Assembly: GCF_001425005.1 (NCBI RefSeq)
Contig: NZ_LMDB01000039.1
Span: 186,001-250,000, forward strand
DNA: 64,000 nucleotides
Source of the DNA: Duganella sp. Root336D2
GTDB lineage: Bacteria > Pseudomonadota > Gammaproteobacteria > Burkholderiales > Burkholderiaceae_D
Reading direction: 5' to 3'
The translations under genes were made by a program, and so were the position numbers. Below are positions 1-8,795 of the stretch, piece by piece (the first letter of the stretch is position 1; the number at the start of each line of letters is the position of its first letter). A model generated the notes under the pieces. That model saw only the letters and a list, made by a program, of their open reading frames with translations, did no database searches and was not told the origin of the DNA.

Positions 1-704
1 AGCGAGCATGGATTCTGGATCGTCAGGTTGCGGATGATGACGTTCTGCACGCCACTCAGCACGATGTTGCCATTGACCAGGCGTGCATCGCTGCCTACGC
101 CGATCAGGGTGGTGTTGCTGCCAGGTTTGATTTGCAGGCGCAAGCCTTCATCGGTAGCGCTCTTGAACGGGCCGCCGTTGTCCGCGGCAGCCATATTGAT
201 GGTGCCCTGCAGCTTGATGATCTTCGGATTATCGCCTTGCGCCTTGAGCGCGGCGACCAGTTGCGAACCGGTGTTGACCAGGTAGATAGCCGAGGAAGGC
301 GCTGCGGCGCCGCCCGTCGTGCCGCTGCCTTGTCCTGCCCAGCCGGTGGAAGGCGCGGCCTCCTTGGTGGCGTTGGCGGATGGCGCCGGGGTTGGGGTTG
401 GAGTTGGGGTCGGCGTTGGCGTCGGCGTCGGGTCAGTGCCGGCCAGCGCTCCGATGGCGCACTTCTTGGTCACGCCGGGGTAAGGATCGCTGCCAAACGT
501 GCCGGTGTCGCACTTGATGTCGCCCACGAGGGTCTTGATGACCCACTTGTCTTTGATGCCGTAAGAAACCGAGCGGCTGCTGCTGCCAACTCTACAGGTG
601 CCGCCCTGGTCGGAGCACTTGGAATAGCCACTTGGCCAATCGGCCGCAAGTGAGCTGGCGGAATAGATCAACATCAGGGCGCCGCAAATGAAGCTTTTCT
701 TCAT
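1..704 (-). CDS. Secreted pectate lyase (PL1-like), 3' part outside the window
   Basis: Reading leftward from the ATG at 704, about 234 codons are visible and the frame stays open at the window edge. Residues 1-21 form a signal peptide (MKKSFICGALMLIYSASSLA). A small Cys-containing domain follows (YSKCSDQGGTC, KTLVGDIKCDTG, PGVTKKC); similar modules are found on secreted polysaccharide-degrading enzymes. Next is a Pro-Thr repeat linker, then the start of a pectate lyase fold: IYLVNTGSQLVAAL, ADNGGPFKS, the N-TTLIGVGSDARL strand and VIIRNLTIQNP, typical of right-handed beta-helix lyases. It would cleave polygalacturonate outside the cell or in the periplasm. The catalytic Arg and calcium ligands lie beyond the window, so activity cannot be judged. 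Confidence 0.8.
   Translation of the reverse strand, partial: MKKSFICGALMLIYSASSLAADWPSGYSKCSDQGGTCRVGSSSRSVSYGIKDKWVIKTLVGDIKCDTGTFGSDPYPGVTKKCAIGALAGTDPTPTPTPTPTPTPTPAPSANATKEAAPSTGWAGQGSGTTGGAAAPSSAIYLVNTGSQLVAALKAQGDNPKIIKLQGTINMAAADNGGPFKSATDEGLRLQIKPGSNTTLIGVGSDARLVNGNIVLSGVQNVIIRNLTIQNPCS
385..434 (-). repeat. Pro-Thr linker repeat in the pectate lyase
   Basis: Six-base units of the type GGNGTT (read on +) encode about six to seven tandem Thr-Pro pairs. They form a flexible linker between the N-terminal Cys-containing domain and the lyase domain. Such short repeats can change length by slippage. Confidence 0.7.
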
Positions 705-900
705 AGCCTAGATATCTCCAGAAATTGTTAAAGAGGAAGTGACATGTCAGAAACTTAGTTCAAACAACCCATGTCGTCAGACATCCTATAACAATACCTG
801 AAATTGCGCAAAAAGATTTCCAAAAAGTAATTCGTGCGACGGAAACGCCGCAGTATCGGGTGGAACGGGGCCGTAGTTGTATGACAACTGCTTAAGAAAG

Positions 901-928
901 GTCAAGCGTGCGCGCAGGCACGCTTGAC
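901..928 (-). terminator. Hairpin terminator after gltBD
   Basis: Perfect 11-bp stem: GTCAAGCGTGC at 901-911 pairs with GCACGCTTGAC at 918-928, with a 6-base loop. It starts 14 bases beyond the gltD stop. In the leftward direction the stem is followed by CTTTCTTAAG, a modest T-rich tail; on the other strand it is followed by TTTT. It probably ends the gltBD transcript before the pectate lyase gene. Confidence 0.7.
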
Positions 929-941
929 TTTTGGGAAGGGA

Positions 942-2405
942 TTAACGCGGCAGGACCGAACTGCCCATCAGGTACTCGTCGACAGCGCGGGCGCACTGGC
1001 GGCCTTCACGGATCGCCCACACCACCAGCGACTGGCCGCGGCGCATGTCGCCTGCTGCGAATACGCCTGGCTTGCTGGTCTTGTAGCTGTTGTCGCCTTC
1101 GGTCTGGGCGCGCGCATTGCCGCGTGCATCCTTGTCGATGCCGAAGGCATCCAGCACCTGGGCCACCGGCGAAACGAAGCCCATGGCCAGCAGCACCAGG
1201 TCGGCCTTCATTTCGAATTCCGAGTTCGGCACTTCGGTCATCTTGCCGTCTTTCCATTCGACGCGGCAGGCGACCAGCTTTTCGACCTTGCCGTTCTTGC
1301 CTTCCAGGCGCTTGGTGGCGACAGCCCAGTCACGCTCGCAGCCCTCTTCATGCGAGGAAGAGGTGCGCAGCTTGGTCGGCCAGTAAGGCCATACCATCGG
1401 CTTGTTTTCCTGCTCCGGCGGCATTGGCATCAGTTCGAACTGGGTGACGCTGGCGGCACCATGGCGGTTCGAGGTGCCGACGCAGTCGGAACCGGTATCG
1501 CCGCCGCCGATCACGACCACGTGCTTGCCGGTGGCCTTGATCTGGTCCTTGACCTTGTCGCCGGCATTGACCTTGTTCTGCTGCGGCAGGAAGTCCATCG
1601 CGAAATGCACGCCTTTCAGCTCGCGGCCCGGCACCGGCAGGTCGCGCGGTGCTTCAGCGCCGCCGGCCATCACCACTGCATCAAAGTCTTTTTCCAGGTC
1701 TTCAGGGAAGATGGTTTCCTTGGAGCCGTTGGCGACACTCGCCGGGAAATCCTTGCCGATCAGGACCGAGGTGCGGAACTTCACGCCTTCCGCTTCCATC
1801 TGCTCGACGCGGCGGTCGATGTGGACCTTCTCCATCTTGAAGTCAGGAATGCCGTAGCGCAGCAGGCCGCCGATGCGGTCGGCCTTCTCGAACACGGTGA
1901 CGTCGTGGCCGACGCGCGCCAACTGCTGCGCGGCGGCCAAGCCTGCAGGACCGGAGCCGACTACGGCAACTTTCTTGCCGGTTTTGACTTCGGCCGGCTG
2001 CGGCACGACCCAGCCGTGCTCCCAGCCTTCGTCGATGATCTTGTGTTCGATCGACTTGATCCCGACCGGCAGCTCGTGGATGCCCAGGGTACAGGCGCTT
2101 TCGCAAGGCGCGGGGCAGATGCGGCCCGTGAACTCGGGGAAGTTGTTGGTCGAATGCAGCGTATTCAGCGCTTCACGGTAGTGGCCGCGATAAACCAGGT
2201 CATTCCAGTCCGGGATGATGTTGTTGACCGGGCAGCCCGAATTACAGAAGGGGATGCCGCAGTCCATGCAGCGTGCGCCCTGCACCTTGGCCTGGTCGTG
2301 GCTCAGGTGGATGACGAACTCCTTGTAGTTCTTGAGGCGAGCCTCGGGTGCCAGGTAGCTTTCTTCCTGGCGCTGGAATTCCATGAAACCGGTGATCTTA
2401 CCCAT
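942..2405 (-). CDS. gltD: Glutamate synthase (NADPH) small subunit
   Basis: 487 aa, the usual length. It passes electrons from NADPH through FAD and Fe-S clusters to GltB, which makes two glutamates from glutamine and 2-oxoglutarate in the cytoplasm. The N-terminal cluster ligands are visible as C46, C49, C54, C58 (CMDCGIPFCNSGCP) and C97, C101, C105 (CPAPCESAC). A first dinucleotide-binding motif (VVGSGPAGLAAA) is at about 149-160 and a second (VVVIGGGDTGSDC) at about 296-308. A GAGAGGAT ribosome-binding site precedes the ATG. It lies 15 bases after gltB and is clearly co-transcribed with it. Confidence 0.97.
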   Translation of the reverse strand: MGKITGFMEFQRQEESYLAPEARLKNYKEFVIHLSHDQAKVQGARCMDCGIPFCNSGCPVNNIIPDWNDLVYRGHYREALNTLHSTNNFPEFTGRICPAPCESACTLGIHELPVGIKSIEHKIIDEGWEHGWVVPQPAEVKTGKKVAVVGSGPAGLAAAQQLARVGHDVTVFEKADRIGGLLRYGIPDFKMEKVHIDRRVEQMEAEGVKFRTSVLIGKDFPASVANGSKETIFPEDLEKDFDAVVMAGGAEAPRDLPVPGRELKGVHFAMDFLPQQNKVNAGDKVKDQIKATGKHVVVIGGGDTGSDCVGTSNRHGAASVTQFELMPMPPEQENKPMVWPYWPTKLRTSSSHEEGCERDWAVATKRLEGKNGKVEKLVACRVEWKDGKMTEVPNSEFEMKADLVLLAMGFVSPVAQVLDAFGIDKDARGNARAQTEGDNSYKTSKPGVFAAGDMRRGQSLVVWAIREGRQCARAVDEYLMGSSVLPR

Positions 2406-2420
2406 TTTTCTGATCCTCTC

Positions 2421-5400
2421 TTACGCAGCGATTGCTTGAGTTTCCGCTTCGATCGCGGCGTTGTCTGCCATTTCCACCAGGGCGCGTTTGTACTCGCTCG
2501 GGAACACTTTGACGAACTTGGCACGGCTCTCGTTCCAGTTGTCGAGCAACAGGCGCGCGCGCGTGCTGCCGGTGTGTTTGAAGTGGCGCTCAATCAAGCG
2601 TTTGAGGATGGTTTCATCGGCCTCCGGTTCGCCATTGCGATGCTGGCTGTGCCAGGTGGCCTTGTCGACCTGCTGGTCGGCGGCCGCCTTCACTTCTTCC
2701 AGGCTCACCATGGACATATTGCACTTGCTGTGGAATTCGCCGTCCGGGTCGTACACATAGGCAATACCGCCCGACATGCCCGCCGCGAAGTTGCGGCCGG
2801 TGGCGCCCAACACCACCACGGTACCGCCGGTCATGTATTCGCAACCGTGGTCGCCCAGGCCTTCCACGATCGCGGTGGCGCCGGAGTTACGCACGGCGAA
2901 GCGCTCGCCGGCCACGCCGTTGAAGAAGGCTTCGCCGGCAACGGCGCCGTACATGACGGTGTTGCCGACAATGATGTTATTCACAGCCCAGCCGCGGAAC
3001 TCGGTGTTCGGGCGCACGATGATGCGGCCGCCCGACAGGCCTTTGCCGACGTAGTCGTTGCCTTCGCCCACCAGGTCGATGGTGATGCCGGCTGCCAGGA
3101 AGGCCGCAGCCGACTGGCCCGCGGTGCCTTGCAGCTGGATGTGGATGGTGTCGTCCGGCAGGCCGGCATGGCCGTACTTCAGGGCCACTTCGCCCGACAG
3201 CATGGTGCCGACAGTGCGGTTGACGTTCTTCACCGGCGAGATGAAGGAGACGCGCTCGCCTTTCTCCAGCGCCGGCCGGGCTTGCGCGATCAGTTTCAGG
3301 TCCAGCGCCTTGTCCAGGCCATGGTCCTGCTGTTCGCTGTGGAAGATGGTCATGCCGTCGTCCACTTTCGGCTGGAAGAACACATTGCTGAAGTCCAGGC
3401 CCTGTGCTTTCCAGTGGGTGATGGCTTTCGACTTGTCCAGCAGGTCGGCCCGGCCGATCAGTTCCTGGAAGGTGCGGATGCCCAGTTGCGCCATCAGCTG
3501 GCGCGCTTCTTCAGCGACGAAGAAGAAGTAGTTCACCACGTGTTCCGGCTTACCCTGGAACTTCTTGCGCAATTCCGGATCCTGCGTCGCAACGCCGACA
3601 GGGCAGGTATTCAGGTGGCACTTGCGCATCATGATGCAGCCTTCCACCACCAGCGGTGCGGTAGCGAAGCCTACCTCGTCGGCGCCCAGCAGGGCGGCGA
3701 TCACCACGTCGCGGCCGGTACGCATCTGGCCGTCGGCCTGCACTCGCACACGGCTGCGCAGGCCGTTCAGCACCAGGGTTTGCTGGGTTTCGGACAGGCC
3801 CAGTTCCCAAGGCGTACCCGCATGCTTGACGGAGGACAGCGGCGAGGCGCCGGTGCCGCCGTCATGGCCGGCCACCACGATGTGGTCGGCCTTGGCTTTC
3901 GACACGCCGGCAGCGACGGTACCGATACCGACTTCCGACACCAGCTTGACCGAGATCGAAGCGCGCGGATTGGCGTTCTTCAAATCGTGGATCAGCTGCG
4001 CCAGGTCTTCAATCGAATAAATGTCGTGGTGCGGCGGCGGCGAGATCAGGCCCACGCCCGGTACCGAGAAGCGCAGCTGCGCGATGTATTCGGACACCTT
4101 GTGGCCCGGCAGTTGGCCGCCTTCGCCCGGCTTGGCGCCCTGCGCCATCTTGATCTGGATCTGGTCGGCGGAATTCAGGTACTCCGCGGTCACACCGAAG
4201 CGGCCGGATGCCACCTGCTTGATGCGCGAACGCAGCGAGTCGCCTTCCTGCAGCGGGATATCCGCTTCCACCTGCTCCTTGCCCAGTTCGGAAGCCAGGG
4301 TCGCGCCGACCTTGATCGGGATGCCTTTCAGCTCGTTGCTGTAACGGCGCGGGTCTTCGCCGCCTTCACCGGTGTTGGACTTGCCGCCGATGCGGTTCAT
4401 GGCGATGGCCAGGGTGGCGTGCGCCTCGGTCGAGATCGAACCCAGCGACATGGCGCCGGTAGCGAAGCGCTTGACGATTTCCTTGGCCGGTTCCACTTCG
4501 TCCAGCGGGATCGCCTTGGCCGGGTCGATCTTGAACTCGAACAGGCCGCGCAGCGTCAGGTGGCGCCTGGTCTGGTCGTTGATCAGCTGGGCGTACTCTT
4601 TATAGGTCGAGTAATTGTTGGAACGGGTCGAGTGCTGCAGCTTGGCGATAGCATCCGGCGTCCACAGGTGGTCTTCGCCGCGCACGCGGTAGGCGTATTC
4701 GCCGCCCGCGTCCAGCGCGTCGGCCAGCACCGGGTCGTTGCCGAAGGCCAGCTTGTGCAGGCGCAAGCCTTCTTCGGCCACCTCGAACAGGCCGATGCCT
4801 TCCACGTTCGACTGGGTGCCGCGGAAGTATTTGTCGACCAGCTGGCGGTTCAGGCCAACGGCTTCGAAGATCTGCGCTCCGCAGTAGGACATGTAGGTGG
4901 AGATGCCCATCTTCGACATCACCTTCATCAAGCCTTTGCCAACGGCCTTGGTGTAGTTGTAGATGGCGTTTTCCGGAGTCAGGTCGCCTGGCAGAGAGTG
5001 CGCCAGTTCGGCCAGCGACTCCATCGCCAGGTAAGGGTGGACGGCTTCGGCGCCGTAGCCCGCCAGCAGGGCGAAATGGTGGGTTTCGCGGGCGGAGCCG
5101 GTTTCCACCACCAGGCCGGTGGAGGCGCGCAGGCCTTTGCTCACCAGGTGCAGGTGGATGGTGGACGTTGCCAGCAGGGCCGGGATCGCCACGCGGTCCG
5201 GGCCGACGGTGCGGTCGGAGATGATCAGGATGTTGTGGCCGGATTTCACCGCGTCGACTGCTTCCGCGCACAGCGATGCCAGCGACGCTTCCACGCCTTC
5301 CTTGCCCCAGGCCAGCGGGTAGCAGATGCTCAGCTCATAGGACTTGAACTTGCCGCCGGTGTGCTGGCTGATGGTGCGCAGGCGCGCGATGTCGTCGAAG

Positions 5401-7142
5401 CCCAGCACCGGCTGCGCCACTTCCAGGCGCATCGGCGGATTGACGTTGTTGGTATCGAGCAGGTTCGGTTTCGGGCCGATGAAGGACACCAGCGACATCA
5501 CCATCGCTTCGCGGATCGGGTCGATCGGCGGGTTGGTCACCTGGGCGAACAGCTGCTTGAAGTAGTTGTACAACGGCTTCAGTTTGTTGGAAGTGACGGC
5601 CAGCGGCGAATCGTTGCCCATCGAGCCGACAGCTTCTTCGCCATTGATCGCCATTGGCGCCAGGATGAAGCGCATGTCTTCCTGCGTATAGCCGAACACC
5701 TGCTGGCGGTCCAGCAGCGATGCCGATGGCTTCTCGCCGGCGGCCGGGCCGTACTTGGCCACGTTGGCTGCGGTCTGGCTTTCGCTCATTTTCAGCTCGC
5801 CCAGCTTGATGCGCACCGCGTTGATCCATGCCTTGTATGGCTTGGCGTTGGCGTAGGTGTCTTTCAGCTCCTTGTCGTCGATGATGCGGCCGGCTTCCAG
5901 GTCGATCAGGAACATCTTGCCTGGTTGCAGGCGCCATTTCTGGATGATCTTCGACTCAGGAATCGGCAGCACGCCCGATTCGGACGCCATCACCACCAGG
6001 TCGTCGTCGGTCACGATATAACGCGCAGGCCGCAATCCGTTCCTGTCCAGGGTGCCGCCGATATAGCGGCCGTCGGTGAAGGCCATGGCGGCAGGGCCGT
6101 CCCATGGTTCCATCATCGACGCGTAGTATTCGTAGAAGGCCTTGCGGTTGTCGTCCATCAGCGTGTGGTTTTCCCACGCTTCCGGAATCATCATCATCAT
6201 TGCTTGTGCCAGCGGGTAGCCCGCCATCAGCAGCAATTCCAGCGCGTTGTCGAAGCAGGCGGTGTCGGACTGGCCTTCGTAAATCAGCGGGAACAGCTTC
6301 TGCAGGTCTTCACCCAGCACCGCCGATTTCATCACGCCTTCGCGAGCGCGCATCCAGTTGAAGTTGCCCTTGACGGTGTTGATCTCGCCGTTGTGCGCGA
6401 TCAGGCGGTATGGGTGGGCCAGCGGCCACTCAGGGAAGGTGTTGGTCGAGAAGCGCTGGTGCACCAGCGCCAGCGCCGAGATGCAGCGCGGATCCTGCAG
6501 GTCCTTGTAGTACACGCCGACCTGGTCAGCCAGCAGCAGGCCTTTGTACACGACGGTACGGGCCGACAACGACGGCACGAAGAATTCCTTGCCGTGGATC
6601 AGCTTCAGCGCCTGGATCGCGTGGCCGGACGATTTGCGGATCACGTACAGCTTGCGTTCCAGCGCATCGGTCACCATCACGTCCTGGCCGCGGCCGATGA
6701 AGATCTGGCGGATGACCGGCTCTTTTTCGCGCACGCGCGGCGACATCGGCATTTCCGAGTCGATCGGCACATTGCGCCAGCCCAGCACAACCTGGCCTTC
6801 GATGCGCACGGCGCGTTCGATTTCCTGTTCGCAGGCGATGCGGGAGGCATTTTCCTTCGGCAGGAACACCATGCCGACGCCGTATTCGCCAGGCGGCGGC
6901 AGTTCCACGCCTTGCTTGGCCATTTCATCGCGGTAGAACTGGTCGGGAATCTGGATCAGGATGCCGGCGCCGTCGCCCATCAGTTTGTCCGCGCCGACCG
7001 CGCCCCTGTGGTCCAGGTTCTTCAGGATCAGCAGACCCTGTTCGACGATCGAGTGGCTCTTGTTGCCTTTGATGTGGGCGACGAAACCGACGCCACAGGC
7101 GTCATGTTCGTTGGCTGGGTTGTACAAACCTTGCGCTTCCAT
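2421..7142 (-). CDS. gltB: Glutamate synthase (NADPH) large subunit
   Basis: 1573 aa from the ATG at 7142. An upstream in-frame start at 7196 is possible, but 7142 has a GGAGA site 6 bases before it and gives the expected short propeptide ending before Cys16 (DACGVGF), the class II amidotransferase nucleophile. The central and FMN-binding synthase domains carry GGKSNTGEGGEDP, SPPPHHDIYS and AGHDGGTGASP. The [3Fe-4S] cluster loop is GCIMMRKCHLNTCPVG. The C-terminal beta-helix contains GGTVVVLGATGRNFAAGMSGG. The enzyme moves glutamine-derived ammonia to 2-oxoglutarate. It is first in the gltBD operon. The 117 bases upstream, up to the RAYT gene, should hold its promoter. Confidence 0.97.
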   Translation of the reverse strand: MEAQGLYNPANEHDACGVGFVAHIKGNKSHSIVEQGLLILKNLDHRGAVGADKLMGDGAGILIQIPDQFYRDEMAKQGVELPPPGEYGVGMVFLPKENASRIACEQEIERAVRIEGQVVLGWRNVPIDSEMPMSPRVREKEPVIRQIFIGRGQDVMVTDALERKLYVIRKSSGHAIQALKLIHGKEFFVPSLSARTVVYKGLLLADQVGVYYKDLQDPRCISALALVHQRFSTNTFPEWPLAHPYRLIAHNGEINTVKGNFNWMRAREGVMKSAVLGEDLQKLFPLIYEGQSDTACFDNALELLLMAGYPLAQAMMMMIPEAWENHTLMDDNRKAFYEYYASMMEPWDGPAAMAFTDGRYIGGTLDRNGLRPARYIVTDDDLVVMASESGVLPIPESKIIQKWRLQPGKMFLIDLEAGRIIDDKELKDTYANAKPYKAWINAVRIKLGELKMSESQTAANVAKYGPAAGEKPSASLLDRQQVFGYTQEDMRFILAPMAINGEEAVGSMGNDSPLAVTSNKLKPLYNYFKQLFAQVTNPPIDPIREAMVMSLVSFIGPKPNLLDTNNVNPPMRLEVAQPVLGFDDIARLRTISQHTGGKFKSYELSICYPLAWGKEGVEASLASLCAEAVDAVKSGHNILIISDRTVGPDRVAIPALLATSTIHLHLVSKGLRASTGLVVETGSARETHHFALLAGYGAEAVHPYLAMESLAELAHSLPGDLTPENAIYNYTKAVGKGLMKVMSKMGISTYMSYCGAQIFEAVGLNRQLVDKYFRGTQSNVEGIGLFEVAEEGLRLHKLAFGNDPVLADALDAGGEYAYRVRGEDHLWTPDAIAKLQHSTRSNNYSTYKEYAQLINDQTRRHLTLRGLFEFKIDPAKAIPLDEVEPAKEIVKRFATGAMSLGSISTEAHATLAIAMNRIGGKSNTGEGGEDPRRYSNELKGIPIKVGATLASELGKEQVEADIPLQEGDSLRSRIKQVASGRFGVTAEYLNSADQIQIKMAQGAKPGEGGQLPGHKVSEYIAQLRFSVPGVGLISPPPHHDIYSIEDLAQLIHDLKNANPRASISVKLVSEVGIGTVAAGVSKAKADHIVVAGHDGGTGASPLSSVKHAGTPWELGLSETQQTLVLNGLRSRVRVQADGQMRTGRDVVIAALLGADEVGFATAPLVVEGCIMMRKCHLNTCPVGVATQDPELRKKFQGKPEHVVNYFFFVAEEARQLMAQLGIRTFQELIGRADLLDKSKAITHWKAQGLDFSNVFFQPKVDDGMTIFHSEQQDHGLDKALDLKLIAQARPALEKGERVSFISPVKNVNRTVGTMLSGEVALKYGHAGLPDDTIHIQLQGTAGQSAAAFLAAGITIDLVGEGNDYVGKGLSGGRIIVRPNTEFRGWAVNNIIVGNTVMYGAVAGEAFFNGVAGERFAVRNSGATAIVEGLGDHGCEYMTGGTVVVLGATGRNFAAGMSGGIAYVYDPDGEFHSKCNMSMVSLEEVKAAADQQVDKATWHSQHRNGEPEADETILKRLIERHFKHTGSTRARLLLDNWNESRAKFVKVFPSEYKRALVEMADNAAIEAETQAIAA

Positions 7143-7259
7143 GCATTTCTCCGCTGAATTTTTACTCACGAAAATCCAGAGTAGTGCAATGCACAAAATC
7201 GCGCAACAAAAACAATTAGGGTCGGAGTCAGATTAATTCAGCATCAGTCTCTGGGAATT

Positions 7260-7964
7260 TTAATCAGGGACAGAGTCTGCGCTTTTCTGCGGGCGTCCGC
7301 GTTTTGCCGGCAATACCTGCCGTTTCATGCGCCGCTCCAGCTCTGCCTTCCATTTGTCGCTGCCCAATGGCCAGCCTTTCAGCGCTGCGCTCTCGATCGC
7401 CCGCGTTTCCGCGCCCGCCAGCCCCTGCGCCGCCAGTTCTATATAGGCCGCCTCGCGCTGGAATGGCGTGTTGCCCAGTGCCCAGTAGAGCGGATGGTCG
7501 TTGACCGCCCCGTCCTGGCGAATGCCGGCATGGTGCGGATAGCTCGACCACTGGTAATGTTCCGGCCCCTCGGCCAGACGCGCCCGCACCGCGGCGAATT
7601 CAATGTATTTAGAGCAGGAAACGAAGTAGCGCTCGGCTTCGAGCACCGAGGTTTTATAGCGCCCCTGCCATAATGTGCCGGCACGGGAGTACTTTTGGTT
7701 GAAATAAGGGACATAGTGGCGCCCGATCCACTGCATCATGCCGCCCAGGCCATCTTCATCGCTGGGCGAGGCTAACAGGTGCAGTTCACCTGGCAAAAGG
7801 GTGTAAGCGTGTACCGCCACCTTGTATTGGCGGGCGGCAGCGCGCATCCAGGCGATAAAACTGCTGAAATCTTCATCATCGAGGAACACTTCCTGGCCGT
7901 TCAGGCCACGCTGGATGATGTAATGAGGCTGGTTGGGAACGACGAGGCGAGGCAGGCGGGCCAT
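7260..7964 (-). CDS. REP-associated (RAYT / IS200-like Y1) transposase, degenerate HUH motif
   Basis: 234 aa. Its layout matches the TnpA_REP family: an N-terminal QPHYIIQRG segment, FFxx-like DDEDFSSFIAWM, the WIGRHYVPYFNQKY helix, and GTLWQGRYKTS followed by RYFVSCSKYIE. The family's metal-binding HxH, usually in a MPNHxHLL context, reads LPGELHLL here, so the first His is Glu60 and only His62 remains. The usual ELNPVRA reads EFAAVRA. I infer a catalytically damaged or domesticated single-copy protein. It sits between gltB and a response-regulator gene, and a 12-bp inverted repeat lies at its 3' end and upstream of its start. Confidence 0.85.
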   Translation of the reverse strand: MARLPRLVVPNQPHYIIQRGLNGQEVFLDDEDFSSFIAWMRAAARQYKVAVHAYTLLPGELHLLASPSDEDGLGGMMQWIGRHYVPYFNQKYSRAGTLWQGRYKTSVLEAERYFVSCSKYIEFAAVRARLAEGPEHYQWSSYPHHAGIRQDGAVNDHPLYWALGNTPFQREAAYIELAAQGLAGAETRAIESAALKGWPLGSDKWKAELERRMKRQVLPAKRGRPQKSADSVPD

Positions 7965-8026
7965 AAAAGCAAAAAGGGCAGGATCGGGAAACCCCGATTC
8001 TACCCAGTTCGCGTGACTCTGTCCCT
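7266..8026. repeat. 12-bp inverted repeats flanking the RAYT gene
   Basis: AGGGACAGAGTC at 7266-7277 is matched by its complement GACTCTGTCCCT at 8015-8026. The left copy forms the last codons of the transposase frame. The right copy lies just beyond the stop of the response regulator at 8028. They look like end sequences recognised by the transposase or relics of its insertion. Confidence 0.6.
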
Positions 8027-8027
8027 A

Positions 8028-8708
8028 TTAGGAGAGATTGAAGCTGGCGGACAGGCTATAACCCTCGCCATAGGCCGAACGCAGGGGTAAATCCTGGCCC
8101 AGGCCGCTACGCGCTTTTTTGCGTAAACGATACACCAGCATGTCGACGCGGCGCCCGGCATCCGGATCATCGCCGCCGATGCCGGCGACGATCACCTGGC
8201 GCGGCACTGGACGGGTGTTAATGGTCAGCAGGTGCAGGAAATTGCACTCTTTCTCGGTCAGGGTGATGGCCTGGCCCTGCAGTTCCAGCTGGCGCGCCGA
8301 CACTTTCAGGGTCCACTTGCTGGGAACCGGGATGGCTTCCTGCGGGCCGACACGGCGATCGAGCGCCTCGATATGGGCCGCCAGTTCCGGGAATTTGATC
8401 GGCTTGGTCAGATAATGGTCGGCGCCCAGGCGCAGGCCCATGATGCGGGAATCGAATGCCACACGGCCGGTCAGCACCAGCAGGCCGATTTGCGGGTAGA
8501 GCTGGCGCATGCGCGGGATGACGTTGAAACCATCCTCGTCCGGCAAGCCCAGGTCGAGCACGACAACGCCCACGGTGCCCTGGCTGAGGGCGGACCACAT
8601 TTCCTGGGCATTATTGGTGGTGTGAACTACATGGCCAAGCTCAGCCAGGAAATCCGCCATCTCCTCGGCGTATTCCAGGTTGTCTTCCACAATCAGTATT
8701 TGCGTCAT
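8028..8708 (-). CDS. OmpR-family response regulator
   Basis: 226 aa if translation begins at MTQILIVEDN (8708); an in-frame ATG at 8726 would add six residues, and neither has a strong ribosome-binding site. The receiver domain has E8-D9, phospho-acceptor Asp52 (LDLGLPDEDG) and Lys102 (LTKPIK). The C-terminal winged helix includes LTEKECNFLHLL and VYRLRKK. It lies 87 bases after the PAS histidine kinase and behind the SNF2 helicase, so the kinase is its likely partner. Targets are unknown. Confidence 0.9.
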   Translation of the reverse strand: MTQILIVEDNLEYAEEMADFLAELGHVVHTTNNAQEMWSALSQGTVGVVVLDLGLPDEDGFNVIPRMRQLYPQIGLLVLTGRVAFDSRIMGLRLGADHYLTKPIKFPELAAHIEALDRRVGPQEAIPVPSKWTLKVSARQLELQGQAITLTEKECNFLHLLTINTRPVPRQVIVAGIGGDDPDAGRRVDMLVYRLRKKARSGLGQDLPLRSAYGEGYSLSASFNLS

Positions 8709-8795
8709 TGATGCGCCATTTTCCATTCAGTCGCAAGCCGGGGTTTAGGGCTTGCGTCGAAGAATTATCACGGTTGGTCCCGGGCTGCGCAAGGC

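Noticed and set aside
924..7157. A 2077-codon open frame on the + strand opposite gltBD
   Set aside because: It is a shadow of high-GC genes on the other strand. The gltB and gltD proteins match known families end to end, while the antisense frame is His/Ala/Val-rich and lacks recognisable domains.
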